A stretch of DNA of 64,000 nt from Pelagibius sp. CAU 1746 (GCF_039839785.1 NZ_JBDOQT010000001.1:1302001-1366000); one strand, 5' to 3'. Counted from the first letter of the stretch, positions 26,409 through 37,612 are shown. Translations and numbers: made by a program. Notes: generated by a model from the letters alone, not told the origin.

Positions 26409-27749
26409 ATGACTGCAGGCAGCACAGCGCAACGGCTCGAGCCGCAGCCCTGGATGACCGCGCCGGAAACCCAGGCGGTGGTCGAGGCGCTGACCGCCGA
26501 GGGAAGCGAGGTGCGCTTCGTCGGCGGCTGCGTGCGCGACGCCCTGGCCGGGCGCCCGGTGAAGGACGTCGACCTGGCGACGCCGGACCGCCCGGAAAAG
26601 GTCATGGAGCTGCTGCGGGCCGCCGGCATCAAGGCGGTCCCGACGGGGCTGGACCACGGCACGGTGACCGCGGTGAGCGGCCACCATCCCTTCGAGATCA
26701 CCACCCTGCGCATGGACCTGGAGACCGACGGGCGGCGCGCCGTCGTCGCCTTCACCGACGACTGGCTGGCCGACGCGGCGCGCCGCGACCTGACCTTCAA
26801 CGCCATGTCCTGCAGTCCCGACGGTCGGCTCTTCGATCCCTTCGGCGGATTGGCCGACCTGGCGGCCGGGCGGGTCCACTTCGTCGGCGACCCGCGCGAC
26901 CGCATCGAGGAAGACTATCTGCGCCTGCTGCGCTTCTTCCGATTCCAGGCCTACTACGGGCGGCTGCCGCCGGACGCGGCGACCCTGGCGGTGGCGCGCG
27001 AGCTGGCGCCCAAGCTGAGCGGCCTCTCGGGCGAGCGGGTGCGCAGCGAGATCCTGCGCCTGCTAGGCGCCCCCGACCCCTTGCCGGTGCTGGAGCTGAT
27101 GCTGGCCGAGCGTATCCTGGAGCCGATCCTGCCGGAGATCGCGGGCACCGCGGTGCTGCGCCGGCTCATGGACCTCGATCTGCCCCATCCCGGGCAGTGG
27201 GGACGCGAGGACGCGGTGCTGCGTCTGGCGACGCTGCTGCGCCCCGGCGCCGCGGTCGCCCGCGCCGTGGCCCAGCGCCTGCGCCTCTCCAACGCCGAGA
27301 CCGCGGAGCTGGAGCTGCTGGGCGCGCCGGAGAAGACCCTGGGCGAGGCGGCGGCGGTGCTGTGCCGCGGCCGCGACGACCCGGCGGTGCGCCACGCACT
27401 CTCCGCCGCGCTCTACCGCGCCGGCGCGGACCGCTTTCGCGTCGCCTTGGTGATGGCCTATCTGCGGCTGGCCGCGGGCGAAGAGGCGGCCAGGCCGGCG
27501 GCGAAGGCCGGGCTCGAGGCGGGGCTAGCGGCGGCCGCGGCCTGGCTGCCGCGCAGGTTTCCGTTGTCCGGCGGCGATGTGCTGAAGCTCGGCTACAGCG
27601 CCGGGCCCGACGTCGGCGCCCTGCTGCGCGCCGTGGAGGAATGGTGGATCGGCGAGGACTTCCTGCCCGACCGCGCCGCCTGCCTGCTACAGCTCAAGGA
27701 GCTGGCCGACCGCATCTCCCCCGAACCGCCCAAGGCGCCGGGAACCTGA
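26409..27749 (+). CDS. cca: CCA tRNA nucleotidyltransferase
   Basis: A 446-residue enzyme that adds or repairs the 3' CCA of tRNAs. The palm carries VRFVGGCVRDALAGRPVKDV with the catalytic DVD following, then RRDLTFNAM and RIEEDYLRLLRFFRFQAYYG, the nucleotide-binding signatures of class II enzymes. The C-terminal half is the helical tRNA-binding part. The window's tRNA-Gln already encodes CCA, so repair is a likely role. It is the last gene of the DUF1285 series, 106 bp after DUF6111. Confidence 0.93.
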   Translation: MTAGSTAQRLEPQPWMTAPETQAVVEALTAEGSEVRFVGGCVRDALAGRPVKDVDLATPDRPEKVMELLRAAGIKAVPTGLDHGTVTAVSGHHPFEITTLRMDLETDGRRAVVAFTDDWLADAARRDLTFNAMSCSPDGRLFDPFGGLADLAAGRVHFVGDPRDRIEEDYLRLLRFFRFQAYYGRLPPDAATLAVARELAPKLSGLSGERVRSEILRLLGAPDPLPVLELMLAERILEPILPEIAGTAVLRRLMDLDLPHPGQWGREDAVLRLATLLRPGAAVARAVAQRLRLSNAETAELELLGAPEKTLGEAAAVLCRGRDDPAVRHALSAALYRAGADRFRVALVMAYLRLAAGEEAARPAAKAGLEAGLAAAAAWLPRRFPLSGGDVLKLGYSAGPDVGALLRAVEEWWIGEDFLPDRAACLLQLKELADRISPEPPKAPGT

Positions 27750-27845
27750 AATAAGCAGACTTTCCGCCTGACGAGGCGCCCGCAATGGGGTCAACGTGTT
27801 TCCTGCGGTTGCCGGGCACGCACGGCCGCAGCCACAACACCAACG

Positions 27846-27931
27846 GTCATCCTCGCACTTGTTGCGAGGATCCATGGGAGAGGCCAGCGCACGGCGGGGC
27901 CATGGACCCTCGGGACAAGCCCGAGGGTGAC
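27846..27931. repeat. Composite palindromic repeat, two-hairpin form
   Basis: GTC, hairpin (27849-27871, arms ATCCTCGCA), CCATGG (27872-27877), a 22-bp spacer, CCATGG (27900-27905), hairpin (27906-27928, arms ACCCTCGGG), GAC. It has the same plan as the element at 5623-5705, with the ACCCTCGGG hairpin now on the other side. The remaining 27750-28019 gap shows nothing further. Confidence 0.8.
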
Positions 27932-28019
27932 AGGCGGAGGCAATTGAGTCGCTGGTGCGATGCTCGCTGGCATAGTGAGGTCAGGGCAACGGTCCGATCC
28001 GGCTCAGAACAGTCTGGCA

Positions 28020-28898
28020 TCACGGCCAGGCGGCCTCGGGCGGCAGGCTCATGAGAATGGCCTCGACATTGCCGCCGGTCTGCAGGCCGAACTTGGTGCC
28101 GCGGTCGTAGAGCAGGTTGAACTCGGCGTAGCGGCCGCGGCGGAACAGTTGATGGCGGCGCTGCTCCTCGCTCCAGGGCTCGGCCATGTGACGGCGCACG
28201 AGCTGCGGGTAGATCTCCAGGAAGGCGCGGCCGACGTCCTGGGTGAAGGCGAAGTCGTCCTCCCAGTCGCCGCTGTCCAGGTAGTCGTAGAAGATGCCGC
28301 CCACGCCGCGCGCCTCGCCGCGGTGGGGAATGAAGAAGTATTCGTCGCACCACTTCTTGAACTTCGGATAGTAGTCCGGGTCGTGGCTGTCGCAGGCGGC
28401 CTTGAAGGCGGCGTGGAAGTCCGCGGTGTCTTCTTCGACCGGGTACATGGGATTGAGATCGCCGCCGCCGCCGAACCAGGACTTGGTGGTGACGATGTGG
28501 CGGGTGTTCATGTGCACCGCCGGCACCAGGGGCGAGCGCAGGTGCGCGACCAGCGAGATGCCGCTGGCCCAGAAGCGCGGATCTTCCTCGGCGCCGGGGA
28601 TCTGCTTGGCGAAGTCGGGCGAGAAGGTCCCGTGGACCGTGGAGACGTTGACGCCGACCTTCTCGAAGACCCGGCCGCGCATGATCGACATGACGCCGCC
28701 GCCGCCTTCCGGTCTGTCCCAGGCCTTGCGCTCGAAGCGGCCCGGCGGCACCTCGGCGAAGCGCTCGGCGTTGGCGCCGCCCAACTTGTCCTCCAGGGCC
28801 TCGAAGGCGGCGCAGATCCGGTCGCGCAGTTCCTCGAACCAAGCCCGGGCCCGGGCCTTGCGGTCTTCGACGGTTTCGGGGGCTACGGCGTCGGTCAT
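28020..28898 (-). CDS. hemF: Oxygen-dependent coproporphyrinogen III oxidase
   Basis: A 292-residue enzyme that converts coproporphyrinogen III to protoporphyrinogen IX with O2. Conserved blocks include [60 protein letters not shown] and [18 protein letters not shown], the HemF signature. Length is normal. It follows trmL with a 7-bp gap, so the two are co-transcribed. It implies an aerobic route of haem synthesis, in keeping with the neighbouring bc1 complex. Confidence 0.95.
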   Translation of the reverse strand: MTDAVAPETVEDRKARARAWFEELRDRICAAFEALEDKLGGANAERFAEVPPGRFERKAWDRPEGGGGVMSIMRGRVFEKVGVNVSTVHGTFSPDFAKQIPGAEEDPRFWASGISLVAHLRSPLVPAVHMNTRHIVTTKSWFGGGGDLNPMYPVEEDTADFHAAFKAACDSHDPDYYPKFKKWCDEYFFIPHRGEARGVGGIFYDYLDSGDWEDDFAFTQDVGRAFLEIYPQLVRRHMAEPWSEEQRRHQLFRRGRYAEFNLLYDRGTKFGLQTGGNVEAILMSLPPEAAWP

Positions 28899-28905
28899 CG
28901 TCGGA

Positions 28906-29418
28906 TCACTCTACATCTGTCTCTGTGGGGCCCTGCGGGCCCTCGGGAAAAGCCGAGGTCTGGCGCAGGGCCTCGCCCAGGACCATGGCGGCGGCCTGGG
29001 CCACGTTCAAGGAGCGGCAGCCGGCTTGCACCGGTATGACGAGGCGGGCATCCGCCGCCGCGTGCACCTCTTCGGGCACGCCCGCCGATTCGCGCCCCAG
29101 CAGCAGGATGTCGCCGGACGCGTAGGCGAAGTGGGTGTAGGGCCGATCGCCCCCGGTGGTCAACAGCAGCAGGCGGCCGCCGGCGGCGCCGGCCTCCTTG
29201 CCCGCGGCCTGCCGAGTGGCCTGGAAAGCGGTCCAGGAGCGATGCCGCCGCAGGCTGGCCTGGCTGTGATAGTCCAGTCCGGCGCGCTTCAGCCGCTTGT
29301 CGTCCAGCAGAAAACCGCAAGGCTCGATGATATCCAGCCCGACGCCCAGGCAGGCGGTGAGGCGGATCAGGGCGCCGCAGTTTTGCGGGATGTCGGGCTG
29401 ATAAAGAGCCAGGCGCAT
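28906..29418 (-). CDS. trmL: tRNA (cytidine(34)-2'-O)-methyltransferase TrmL
   Basis: A 170-residue SPOUT methyltransferase that modifies the wobble base of certain tRNA-Leu species. The N-terminus has [20 protein letters not shown]. The knotted SAM site is formed by [14 protein letters not shown] and [20 protein letters not shown]. Length and motif order are typical. It is the first gene of a two-gene operon with hemF and is divergent from petABC. Confidence 0.93.
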   Translation of the reverse strand: MRLALYQPDIPQNCGALIRLTACLGVGLDIIEPCGFLLDDKRLKRAGLDYHSQASLRRHRSWTAFQATRQAAGKEAGAAGGRLLLLTTGGDRPYTHFAYASGDILLLGRESAGVPEEVHAAADARLVIPVQAGCRSLNVAQAAAMVLGEALRQTSAFPEGPQGPTETDVE

Positions 29419-29841
29419 GGTGGGGTAGAATGCTCAGTTTGACCGCTTCGGCAATGACTATCCGCTGTCATGTTCGGTTGTATCGGCGGATCGGCTTTTC
29501 GACCGTACCAGCCGGCTGCCGCACAGGGAGCGCCGCGGTGCGGCCGGCGCGCACGGCGAGGCCTCCAGCGGTATCACACTGCCCTTGTTCCCGGCAGCGG
29601 CTAGCGTGCGATTCGTATCGTCGGTGCTGGTGCGAAGGAGCTTTGCGTTCCAAGGAAATTTCCTCTATATCCAGCCCCACAAAGGGGCATTCGGGCCTCG
29701 GCTGCGGCAGCTTGTCGCACCCCCGGGGCTTTGTCGCGCACTAGGGTCTGGATCATGCCGCCGGGGCGCAAGCCTCGGAAGCATTTGGTCGGGGCCCTGT
29801 GCCGCAGGGCTCCAATTGAGGGATCGTAGGGGAAAAGACGC
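29419..29841. other. Control region upstream of petABC
   Basis: 423 bp between divergent trmL and petA. It contains the perfect palindrome AGGAAATTTCCT (29653-29664), directly followed by CTATAT (29665-29670). TTGCGT at 29643-29648 is a possible -35 with a 16-bp spacer, so the palindrome would lie inside the promoter. A 24-codon frame from 29755 has no ribosome-binding site and is not called. Confidence 0.4.
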
Positions 29842-30390
29842 ATGGCAGATACCGCCACACCTGCGCAGGCCGGAACCGGCGAGACGCGGCGCGATTTCTT
29901 GTACCTGGCCGCGGGGGCCATGGGCGCAGTGGGAGCCGCGAGCGTGGCCTGGCCGCTGATTGACACGATGAACCCGTCGGCCGAGGTTCTGGCGCTGGCG
30001 TCGACCGAGGTCGACATCTCGCCCATCGAGGTGGGCCAGCGCATCACGGTGACCTGGCGCGGCAATCCGGTGTTCATCGACCACCGCACGGCCGATCAGA
30101 TTCAGGCCGCGGAGTCCGTGTCTCTGGACGATCTGCCCGACCCGCAGGCCGACGACGCGCGCGTGGAGAAGCCCGAATGGCTGGTGGTCATCGGCGTCTG
30201 CACCCATCTGGGCTGCGTGCCGCTGGGCCAGAAGCCGGGCCAGAGCCGCGGCGAGTTCGGCGGCTGGTTCTGCCCCTGCCACGGCTCCCACTACGACACC
30301 TCCGGGCGCATCCGCAAGGGCCCGGCTCCGCTCAACCTGCCTGTGCCTCCCTACGAGTTCACCGGCGACACGACCATCGTGATCGGCTAA
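29842..30390 (+). CDS. petA: Rieske iron-sulfur subunit of cytochrome bc1
   Basis: A 182-residue Rieske protein. The N-terminus carries the Tat-type signal anchor [20 protein letters not shown], retained as the membrane helix. The 2Fe-2S ligands lie in [10 protein letters not shown] (about residues 117-126) and CPCHGSHYD (about 140-148), including the two Cys that form the disulfide. It accepts electrons from ubiquinol and passes them to cytochrome c1. It is the first gene of petABC, with 14 bp before petB. Confidence 0.97.
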   Translation: MADTATPAQAGTGETRRDFLYLAAGAMGAVGAASVAWPLIDTMNPSAEVLALASTEVDISPIEVGQRITVTWRGNPVFIDHRTADQIQAAESVSLDDLPDPQADDARVEKPEWLVVIGVCTHLGCVPLGQKPGQSRGEFGGWFCPCHGSHYDTSGRIRKGPAPLNLPVPPYEFTGDTTIVIG

Positions 30391-30404
30391 GGGGAGTTCG
30401 GAGA

Positions 30405-31664
30405 ATGAGCGAATTTCAGACCAACAGCCGCGTGATCAAGTGGATCGAGCACCGCATGCCGGTGTTCTCCTTCATCGATCATTCCGTCGGCTCCGGCTAT
30501 CCGGCGCCCAAGAACCTCAGCTACCTGTGGAACTTCGGCTCCCTGGCGGGCCTCACGCTGGTGATCATGATCGTCACCGGCATCGTGCTGGCCATGCAGT
30601 ACACCGCTCACGTCGATCTCGCCTTCGATCAGGTCGAGCGCATCATGCGCGACGTGAACTACGGCTGGCTGATCCGTTACATCCACATGAACGGCGCCTC
30701 CTTCTTCTTCATCGTCGTCTACATTCACATCTTCCGCGGGCTCTACTACGGCTCCTACAAGGCGCCGCGCGAGCTGCTGTGGATGCTGGGCGTGGTGATC
30801 CTGCTGCTGATGATGGCGACCGCCTTCATGGGCTACGTGCTGCCCTGGGGCCAGATGAGCTTCTGGGGCGCCAAGGTGATCACCAACCTGTTCTCCGCCG
30901 TGCCGTTCTTCGGCGAGGGCATCGTCACCTGGCTGTGGGGCGGCTTCACCGTCGACAACCCGACGCTGAACCGCTTCTTCGCCCTGCATTACCTGCTGCC
31001 CTTCGTTATCGTGGCCGTGGTGGTGCTGCACATCTGGGCGCTGCACCAGTTCGGCTCCAACAATCCGCTGGGCATCGACCCCAAGGGACCGCAGGACAAG
31101 ATCCCCTTCCACCCCTACTACACGGCCAAGGACGCCTTCGGCCTGGGGGTCTTCCTGATCCTCTTCGCCGCGGTGGTCTTCTACGCACCGAACTACATGG
31201 GCCATCCGGACAACTACATTCCGGCCGACCCCTTGGCGACGCCGGCGCACATCGTGCCCGAATGGTACTTCCTGCCGTTCTACGCGATCCTGCGCTCGAT
31301 CCCGGACAAGCTGCTGGGCGTCATCGCCATGTTCGGGTCGATCCTGGTGCTCTTCATCCTGCCGTGGCTCGACCGTTCGCCGGTCAAGAGCGGCAAGTTC
31401 CGCCCGATCTTCCGGCTGTTCTTCGTGCTGCTGCTGGTCGATGCCGTGGTGTTGGGCATCGTCGGCGCCAAGCCGCCCGAGGGCGTATGGCTGATCGTCG
31501 GCCGTATCGCCACGGCCTGGTATTTCCTTCACTTCCTCATCATCCTGCCGCTGCTCGGCGTCTTCGAACGGCCCAGGCCGCTGCCGACCTCGATCAGCGA
31601 GCCCGTCCTGCAAGGCGGCGGCTCTATCGCCGGGGCCACAACCCAGCCGATGGAGAAGGCCTGA
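30405..31664 (+). CDS. petB: Cytochrome b subunit of cytochrome bc1
   Basis: A 419-residue integral membrane protein with eight or more helices. The four haem-ligand His residues lie in [20 protein letters not shown] and [20 protein letters not shown]. The Qo-site sequence is [12 protein letters not shown], of the PEWY type usual for bc1. The start at 30405 follows GGGGAGTTCGGAGA. Its stop overlaps the petC start by one base. Confidence 0.97.
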   Translation: MSEFQTNSRVIKWIEHRMPVFSFIDHSVGSGYPAPKNLSYLWNFGSLAGLTLVIMIVTGIVLAMQYTAHVDLAFDQVERIMRDVNYGWLIRYIHMNGASFFFIVVYIHIFRGLYYGSYKAPRELLWMLGVVILLLMMATAFMGYVLPWGQMSFWGAKVITNLFSAVPFFGEGIVTWLWGGFTVDNPTLNRFFALHYLLPFVIVAVVVLHIWALHQFGSNNPLGIDPKGPQDKIPFHPYYTAKDAFGLGVFLILFAAVVFYAPNYMGHPDNYIPADPLATPAHIVPEWYFLPFYAILRSIPDKLLGVIAMFGSILVLFILPWLDRSPVKSGKFRPIFRLFFVLLLVDAVVLGIVGAKPPEGVWLIVGRIATAWYFLHFLIILPLLGVFERPRPLPTSISEPVLQGGGSIAGATTQPMEKA

Positions 31665-32422
31665 TGCGCAAGGGATTGATTTTCGGATTTGCGGCCCTTG
31701 CCGCCATCGCCACCGTGTCCTCCGGCGCCCGCGCGGCCGGGGAAGGCCCGGCCCTGCCGCAGATGGAATGGAGCTTCGACGGGCCCTTCGGCACCTTCGA
31801 CCGCCCTGCGATGCAGCGCGGCCTTCAGGTCTACCGCGAGGTCTGCTCGGCCTGCCACAGCCTGAAGTACGTGGCGTTCCGCAACCTCTCCGACCTCGGC
31901 TACGACGAGGACGAGATCAAGGCCATCGCCGCCGAGTATACGGTCGTCGACGGCCCCAATGACGAAGGCGAGATGTTCGAACGGGAAGGCCGGCCTTCGG
32001 ACTACTTCCCCTCGCCCTTCCCCAACGACAAGGCTGCCGCGGCCTCCAACGGCGGTGCCGCGCCGCCGGACCTCTCGCTCATGGCCAAGGCGCGCATGGG
32101 CGGGCCGACCTACCTCTACGCGCTGATGACCGGCTATGAGGAACCGCCGGCGGACTTCCCGGGGGACAACTACAATCTCTACTTCCCGGGCCACCAGATC
32201 GCCATGGCCGCGCCGCTTTTCGAAGACGGCGTCAGCTATGCCGACGGCACCCCGGCGACGGTGGAGCAGATGGCCAAGGACGTCTCCCACTTCCTCATGT
32301 GGACGGCCGAGCCGAAGCTGGAGGACCGCAAGGGCATGGGCATCAAGGTGCTGATCTTCCTGGTGGTCTTCACCGGCGTGCTCTACGCCGCCAAGCGCAA
32401 GGTCTGGGCCGACGTCCACTAG
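31664..32422 (+). CDS. petC: Cytochrome c1 subunit of cytochrome bc1
   Basis: A 252-residue c-type cytochrome. A signal peptide (GLIFGFAALAAIATVSSGAR) leads to a periplasmic domain with the haem motif CSACH (about residues 61-65) and a probable axial Met in KARMGGPTYLYALMTGYEEP. A C-terminal helix (MGIKVLIFLVVFTGVLYAAK) anchors it. It overlaps petB by one base (CTGATG) and is followed by a clear terminator. Confidence 0.96.
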   Translation: MRKGLIFGFAALAAIATVSSGARAAGEGPALPQMEWSFDGPFGTFDRPAMQRGLQVYREVCSACHSLKYVAFRNLSDLGYDEDEIKAIAAEYTVVDGPNDEGEMFEREGRPSDYFPSPFPNDKAAAASNGGAAPPDLSLMAKARMGGPTYLYALMTGYEEPPADFPGDNYNLYFPGHQIAMAAPLFEDGVSYADGTPATVEQMAKDVSHFLMWTAEPKLEDRKGMGIKVLIFLVVFTGVLYAAKRKVWADVH

Positions 32423-32451
32423 GACGCCTGCCCGGCGCCGCAGATCGAGGG

Positions 32452-32479
32452 AAAGGCCGCCTCTTCGGGCGGCCTTTTT
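32452..32479 (+). terminator. Rho-independent terminator of petABC
   Basis: A 10-bp perfect stem AAAGGCCGCC (32452-32461) and GGCGGCCTTT (32468-32477) encloses loop TCTTCG and runs into TTTTT (32475-32479). It lies 29 bp after the petC stop. Confidence 0.9.
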
Positions 32480-32564
32480 CCTTTGTCCGGCGGGGCGCGC
32501 CTTGGCAAGGCGGGCCCGGTCGGCTAAAGGGATTCCCCGAAACAGCCAATAAGGGGGGCAGCAA

Positions 32565-33452
<888 letters not shown>

Positions 33453-33483
33453 TGCGCGCGCGGCCTGGCGAGCGGAGGGATCG

Positions 33484-34419
33484 ATGCCGGAGGAGGCGCG
33501 GGATATGAAGCTGATGGTCGGTGAGAAGGGCTTGGAGACGGCGCGGCCGCTGCGCGGCATCGACCACGTGCTGGTCGGCGTGCGCGACCTGGAGGCGGCG
33601 CGCCAGACCTACGCGCGCCTCGGCTTCACCGTTTCGGCGCGCGGCCGTCACATCGGCTGGGGCACCGCCAACTACTGCATCATGTTTCCCGACGACTACA
33701 TCGAGCTGCTGGGCATCGTCGATCCTTCGCAGTTCACCAACAACCTCAACCGCTTCCTGGAGTCCCGCGAGGGTCTGCTGGGCCTCGCTTTCGCCAGCGA
33801 CGACGTGATGCTGGCCGAGCGCGCGCTGCGCCGTGCCGGCATCGAGCCGGGCGAGATGCGCGACCTGAAGCGCATCCTGGAGGATCCGGAGGGCGAGGTC
33901 TGGCCGCGTTTCAAGCTGCTGCACCTGCCGCCGGAGGCGACCCCCGGAACCTCGGCCTTCATCTGCCAGCATCTGACGCCGGAACTGGTGTGGCGCCCGG
34001 AATGGTGCAAGCACGCCAACAGCGCGCGCGGCCTCATCGCCATGACCTCGGTGGTCAAGGACCCCTCCGCGCTGGCGATTCCCTATGCCGAGCTGTTCGG
34101 CTTCGACCGGGTGCGCGCCGGCGACGGCGTGGTGGAGGTCGACTGTGGCGGTGCCGGAGGAGATTCAGGGAGAGGCAGCGTCTGGCTGCGCTTCACCACG
34201 GCGGAGATGCTGGGCGCCCTGCACCCGGGCCTGGTCGGCGCGCCGCGCCAGCCGACGCCCTGGCTGGCGGCCCTGCGCGTCGCCGTCGAGGACCTGGGCC
34301 TCTGCGCCACCACGCTGGAGCGCAACCACATGCCGGTGCACTGGGACGGCCCGCGCCTGCTGCGCGTCCCCGCCCAGGCCGCCTGCGGAGTGCTGATGGA
34401 ATTCACCGAAGAGGCTTAG
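33484..34419 (+). CDS. VOC-superfamily protein (Glyoxalase_3-like)
   Basis: A 311-residue protein whose N-terminal domain begins IDHVLVGVRDLEAARQTYAR and has YCIMFPDDYIELLGIVDPSQ. A second half includes FICQHLTPELVWRPEWCKHA followed by IAMTSVV. This arrangement matches Glyoxalase_3-type VOC proteins of unknown substrate. The ATG at 33484 follows GGAGGG; a second Met lies seven codons on. It follows mtnP by 31 bp and may be co-transcribed, but no role in methylthioadenosine salvage can be claimed. Confidence 0.8.
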   Translation: MPEEARDMKLMVGEKGLETARPLRGIDHVLVGVRDLEAARQTYARLGFTVSARGRHIGWGTANYCIMFPDDYIELLGIVDPSQFTNNLNRFLESREGLLGLAFASDDVMLAERALRRAGIEPGEMRDLKRILEDPEGEVWPRFKLLHLPPEATPGTSAFICQHLTPELVWRPEWCKHANSARGLIAMTSVVKDPSALAIPYAELFGFDRVRAGDGVVEVDCGGAGGDSGRGSVWLRFTTAEMLGALHPGLVGAPRQPTPWLAALRVAVEDLGLCATTLERNHMPVHWDGPRLLRVPAQAACGVLMEFTEEA

Positions 34420-34449
34420 GTCGCCGTTGTTGCTACCCTGAGCTTCCGG

Positions 34450-34492
34450 CCTCATGCTGAGGAGGCGCGGCAGCGCCGTCTCGAAGCATGGG
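34450..34492. repeat. CCTCATGCTGAGGAG palindromic repeat
   Basis: It starts CCTCATGCTGAGGAG, has an inner stem GGCGC-GGCA-GCGCC (34464-34477) and ends CTCGAAGCATGGG. Both ends are identical to the copy at 17131-17175. It lies between two convergent genes. Confidence 0.75.
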
Positions 34493-34501
34493 CTGCCCGC
34501 G

Positions 34502-35017
34502 TTACTTTTCCGCCGGGCGCTCGATGCGCGGGGCGAACTGCCGGTAGGTGGCCCGGGCGTCGTAGATCTGAAAGCCGCTGGAGGACTGGGCGGGCGGACG
34601 GCCCGAGAAGGGCTCGATGGTCAGCTGCGCGCGGAAGGTGGTGCGCTCGCGCCGATAGCTCGGCGGCGGGTAGGGCCTGTAGTGGCGGTATTGCCGGTCG
34701 TAATAGTAGCGATCGCCCCAGCCGTCGTAGGTCTCCCGCGTCACCTGGGTGAAGCGTTCGACCAGCTTGTCGTGCACAACGAACTTCTCTGCGCCCACCT
34801 CCAATGCCAACTCGGCGGCACGGAACAGGCAGTAGTCTTGTACCCGCTCGCGCGACGTGGCGGCATTGCCCTGGAAACTCACTCGGTAGAGCCCCTTGCC
34901 CAGCACCTCGTCCGCATAGCCGTCGCGGCTCGCCAGGGGCGCATAGAGGCTCGGCTGCGGCGCGGCGCAGGCCGCCAGCAGCAGCGTCAGCAGCAGGGCG
35001 GTGACGCGCGGAGCCAT
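34502..35017 (-). CDS. CC0125/CC1285-type lipoprotein
   Basis: A 171-residue lipoprotein. The ATG at 35017 begins a signal peptide (VTALLLTLLLAACAAP) with the lipobox LAAC, so the mature protein starts at Cys. The body has VLGKGLYRVSFQGNAATSRE and YCLFRAAELALEVGAEKFVV, typical of this alphaproteobacterial family of unknown function. A Tyr-rich stretch (YYYDRQYRHYRPYPPPSYRR) follows. An upstream GTG/ATG extension would move the signal peptide inward and is rejected. Confidence 0.85.
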   Translation of the reverse strand: MAPRVTALLLTLLLAACAAPQPSLYAPLASRDGYADEVLGKGLYRVSFQGNAATSRERVQDYCLFRAAELALEVGAEKFVVHDKLVERFTQVTRETYDGWGDRYYYDRQYRHYRPYPPPSYRRERTTFRAQLTIEPFSGRPPAQSSSGFQIYDARATYRQFAPRIERPAEK

Positions 35018-35071
35018 GCCTTGGCAGATAGGCGCAGGACAACACCCCCGCAAGTCTTCATCCGCCGGCTG

Positions 35072-35749
35072 TCAACCAAGGGTGCGCTTGAGGAAGGTAA
35101 GGGTCCGTTCACGGGCCAGGGCGGCGCTTTCGGCGTGGTAGGAGCCGCGCATGTCGCAGTTGAAGCCGTGGCCGGCCGGGTAGGTGTAGAGCTCTTCCTC
35201 CGGGTGGGTCTCGCCCACAGCCTTCACCTGATCCATCGGGATGCCGGCGTCCTGCTCGCCGAAGTGGAACATCACCGGGCAGTTCGGCTGCTCGTCGCGG
35301 TGTTCGTAGATGGCGCCGCCGTAATAGCAGACGGCCGCGGCGGGCTTCAGGCGGGTGGCGGCCAGCCAGGCCAGCGAGCCGCCCCAGCAGTAGCCGACCA
35401 CGCCGGCCTTGCCGGCCCCGGCGACGAAGCCCAGGGCCGCGGCGATGTCGGCCAGCGCCCGGTCCCAGGCGATCTCATCTTTGAGGGCGCGGCCGCGTGC
35501 GACGTCGTCGGGGGCATAGCCCAGCTCGATGCCGGGCTCGATCCGGTCGAAGAGGGCGGGGGCGATGGCGAGGCAGCCCTCGGCGGCGAAGCTGTCGGCG
35601 ACGCCGCGGATGTGCACGTTGACGCCGAAGATCTCCTGGATCACCACCAGGCCGGCTCTCGGCTGGTCGGAAGGCCGCGCTACGTAGGCGTCGAAGCTGT
35701 GCCCGTCGTCCGCCGTCAGTTTCACTGTTTCGGCGCTGTAGTCGCCCAT
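35072..35749 (-). CDS. Dienelactone hydrolase family protein
   Basis: A 225-residue alpha/beta hydrolase. The nucleophile Cys is in VVGYCWGGSLAW (about residues 117-128), with the acid in HFGEQDAGIPMD and the His in YPAGHGFNCDMRGSYH. This Cys-Asp-His triad is characteristic of carboxymethylenebutenolidases. The real substrate may differ, as the family is broad and no aromatic-degradation genes are adjacent. It is cytoplasmic, unlike the related secreted protein at 51.8 kb. Confidence 0.88.
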   Translation of the reverse strand: MGDYSAETVKLTADDGHSFDAYVARPSDQPRAGLVVIQEIFGVNVHIRGVADSFAAEGCLAIAPALFDRIEPGIELGYAPDDVARGRALKDEIAWDRALADIAAALGFVAGAGKAGVVGYCWGGSLAWLAATRLKPAAAVCYYGGAIYEHRDEQPNCPVMFHFGEQDAGIPMDQVKAVGETHPEEELYTYPAGHGFNCDMRGSYHAESAALARERTLTFLKRTLG

Positions 35750-35836
35750 CTGCCGCTCCCGTCGTCTGCCCCTTGATCGGCTGTTCGCCGGACAAGCCTT
35801 AGCAGATGGAGAGCGGGTCCGGCTAGGGTACAGGAC

Positions 35837-36934
35837 CTATACGTTGAAGCGGAAATGGAAGACGTCGCCGTCTTTCGCCACGTAGTCCTTGCCTTCGGCG
35901 CGCATCTTGCCGGCATCCTTGGCGCCTTGCTCGCCGCCGCAGGCGATGAAGTCGTCGTAGGCGATGGTCTCGGCGCGGATGAAGCCGCGCTCGAAGTCGC
36001 TGTGGATGACGCCGGCGGCCTGCGGCGCCTTGCTGGCGCGGCGCACGGTCCAGGCGCGGGCCTCCTTGGGCCCCACGGTGAAGAAGGTGATGAGGTCGAG
36101 AAGCTGGTAGCCGGCGCGGATGACGCGGGCGAGGCCCGTTTCCTCCAGGCCCAGGCTCTCCAGGAATTCTTTTTTCTCCTCGGGGTCGCCCAGCGCGGCG
36201 ACCTCGGCCTCGATGGCGGCGGAGACCACCACGCAGGCCCCGCCGGTCTCGGCGGCGCGCTGCTCGACCAGGGCCGAGTACTTGTTGCCCGTGGCCGCGG
36301 ACTCCTCGTCGACGTTGGCCGCGTAGAGCACCGGCTTGGCGCTCAGGAGCTGCAACTGGCGGAAGACCGGCTTCAGGTCGTCGGCGATCTCCACGCTGCG
36401 CGCCGGCTTGCCGGCCTCCAGCGCTTCGATGACGGGCTCCAGCACCGTCAGGCGCTCCTTGGCTTCCTTGTCGTTGCCGCGTGCCTTCTTGATGGCGGCG
36501 TCACGCTGCTTCATGGCCGAATCCAGGTCGGCCAGCATCAGCTCGGTCTCCACCGTCTCGGCGTCGCGGATCGGGTCGACCGAGCCGTCGACGTGGGTGA
36601 CCTCGCCCTCAAAGCAGCGCAGCACGTGGACGATGGCGTCGACCTCGCGGATGTTGGCCAGGAACTGGTTGCCCAGACCCTCGCCCTTGGAGGCGCCGCG
36701 CACCAGCCCGGCGATGTCGACGAACTCCAGGAAGGTGGGGATGGTCTTGGCCGACTTGGCGATGGCCGCCAGCTTGTCCAGGCGCGCGTCGGGCACCGGC
36801 ACCCGCCCCACGTTGGGCTCGATGGTGCAGAAGGGATAGTTGGCCGCCTCCGCCTGGGCCGTCTCGGTCAGGGCGTTGAAGAGGGTGGACTTGCCGACGT
36901 TGGGCAGCCCGACGATACCGCAATTGAAACCCAT
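35837..36934 (-). CDS. ychF: Redox-regulated ATPase YchF
   Basis: A 365-residue Obg-related P-loop protein that prefers ATP. The P-loop is [15 protein letters not shown] (about residues 8-22), followed by [20 protein letters not shown] and [20 protein letters not shown]. The C-terminal TGS-like domain includes [20 protein letters not shown]. It binds ribosomes and is linked to oxidative-stress responses. It starts 3 bp after the pth stop, in the prs-rplY-pth-ychF operon. Confidence 0.96.
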   Translation of the reverse strand: MGFNCGIVGLPNVGKSTLFNALTETAQAEAANYPFCTIEPNVGRVPVPDARLDKLAAIAKSAKTIPTFLEFVDIAGLVRGASKGEGLGNQFLANIREVDAIVHVLRCFEGEVTHVDGSVDPIRDAETVETELMLADLDSAMKQRDAAIKKARGNDKEAKERLTVLEPVIEALEAGKPARSVEIADDLKPVFRQLQLLSAKPVLYAANVDEESAATGNKYSALVEQRAAETGGACVVVSAAIEAEVAALGDPEEKKEFLESLGLEETGLARVIRAGYQLLDLITFFTVGPKEARAWTVRRASKAPQAAGVIHSDFERGFIRAETIAYDDFIACGGEQGAKDAGKMRAEGKDYVAKDGDVFHFRFNV

Positions 36935-36937
36935 AGG

Positions 36938-37612
36938 TCAGTCGTCGCTTTTGCTGGGGGATACGGAGGGGGAGGGGGCCGCATCGCCGGCGCCGCCGTC
37001 CTCGGGCGCTGGCTTCGCGGCGGGCTTCGGCTTCTTGGGCCGGGGGGGAGCGGTGAGTTCGGCGACCCGCGACATGAAGCGCGGGGCGTCGCCCTCGACC
37101 AGGGCGGGGATCTCGCCGGCCACCGCGTCCAGCAGCTTCTCCAGCCAGACCTTGTCGGCCTTGGCGAAGTCGCCCAGCACGTGGCCGTGCACGAGTTCCT
37201 TCTGGCCGGGATGGCCGACGCCCAGGCGCAGCCGCCAGAAGTTGTTGCCGATGTGGGAGTCGATGGAACGGATGCCATTGTGGCCGCCGCTGCCGCCGCC
37301 CTGCTTCACGCGGATCTTGCCGGGCGCCAGGTCGATCTCGTCGTAGAGCACGATGACGTCTTCCGGCGCCAGCTTGAAGAAGCGCAGGGCCTCGCCGACC
37401 GCGCGGCCGGACTCGTTCATATAGGTCTGGGGCTTCAGGGCCAGCACCTTCTCGCCGCCAAGGCGGCCTTCGGCGCAATCCGCCTGGAAGCGGCTGCGCC
37501 AGGGCGAAAAGGAATGGCGGCGGACGATCTCGTCCACCGCCATGAAGCCGATATTGTGCCGGTTGTCCGCGTAGCGGGGGCCCGGGTTGCCGAGCCCGGC
37601 AAGCAACAACAT
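36938..37612 (-). CDS. pth: Peptidyl-tRNA hydrolase
   Basis: A 224-residue enzyme that releases peptides from peptidyl-tRNA. [20 protein letters not shown] contains the catalytic His, followed by [21 protein letters not shown] and [18 protein letters not shown] are family signatures. The start was placed at ATG 37612, 10 bp after AAGGGGG; a GTG at 37621 is too close to that site. The C-terminus carries an extra Lys/Pro/Ala-rich tail of about 35 residues beyond the usual end. Confidence 0.95.
   Translation of the reverse strand: MLLLAGLGNPGPRYADNRHNIGFMAVDEIVRRHSFSPWRSRFQADCAEGRLGGEKVLALKPQTYMNESGRAVGEALRFFKLAPEDVIVLYDEIDLAPGKIRVKQGGGSGGHNGIRSIDSHIGNNFWRLRLGVGHPGQKELVHGHVLGDFAKADKVWLEKLLDAVAGEIPALVEGDAPRFMSRVAELTAPPRPKKPKPAAKPAPEDGGAGDAAPSPSVSPSKSDD

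Noticed and set aside
29755-29829. Short frame before petA
   Set aside because: No ribosome-binding site and no recognisable protein character.
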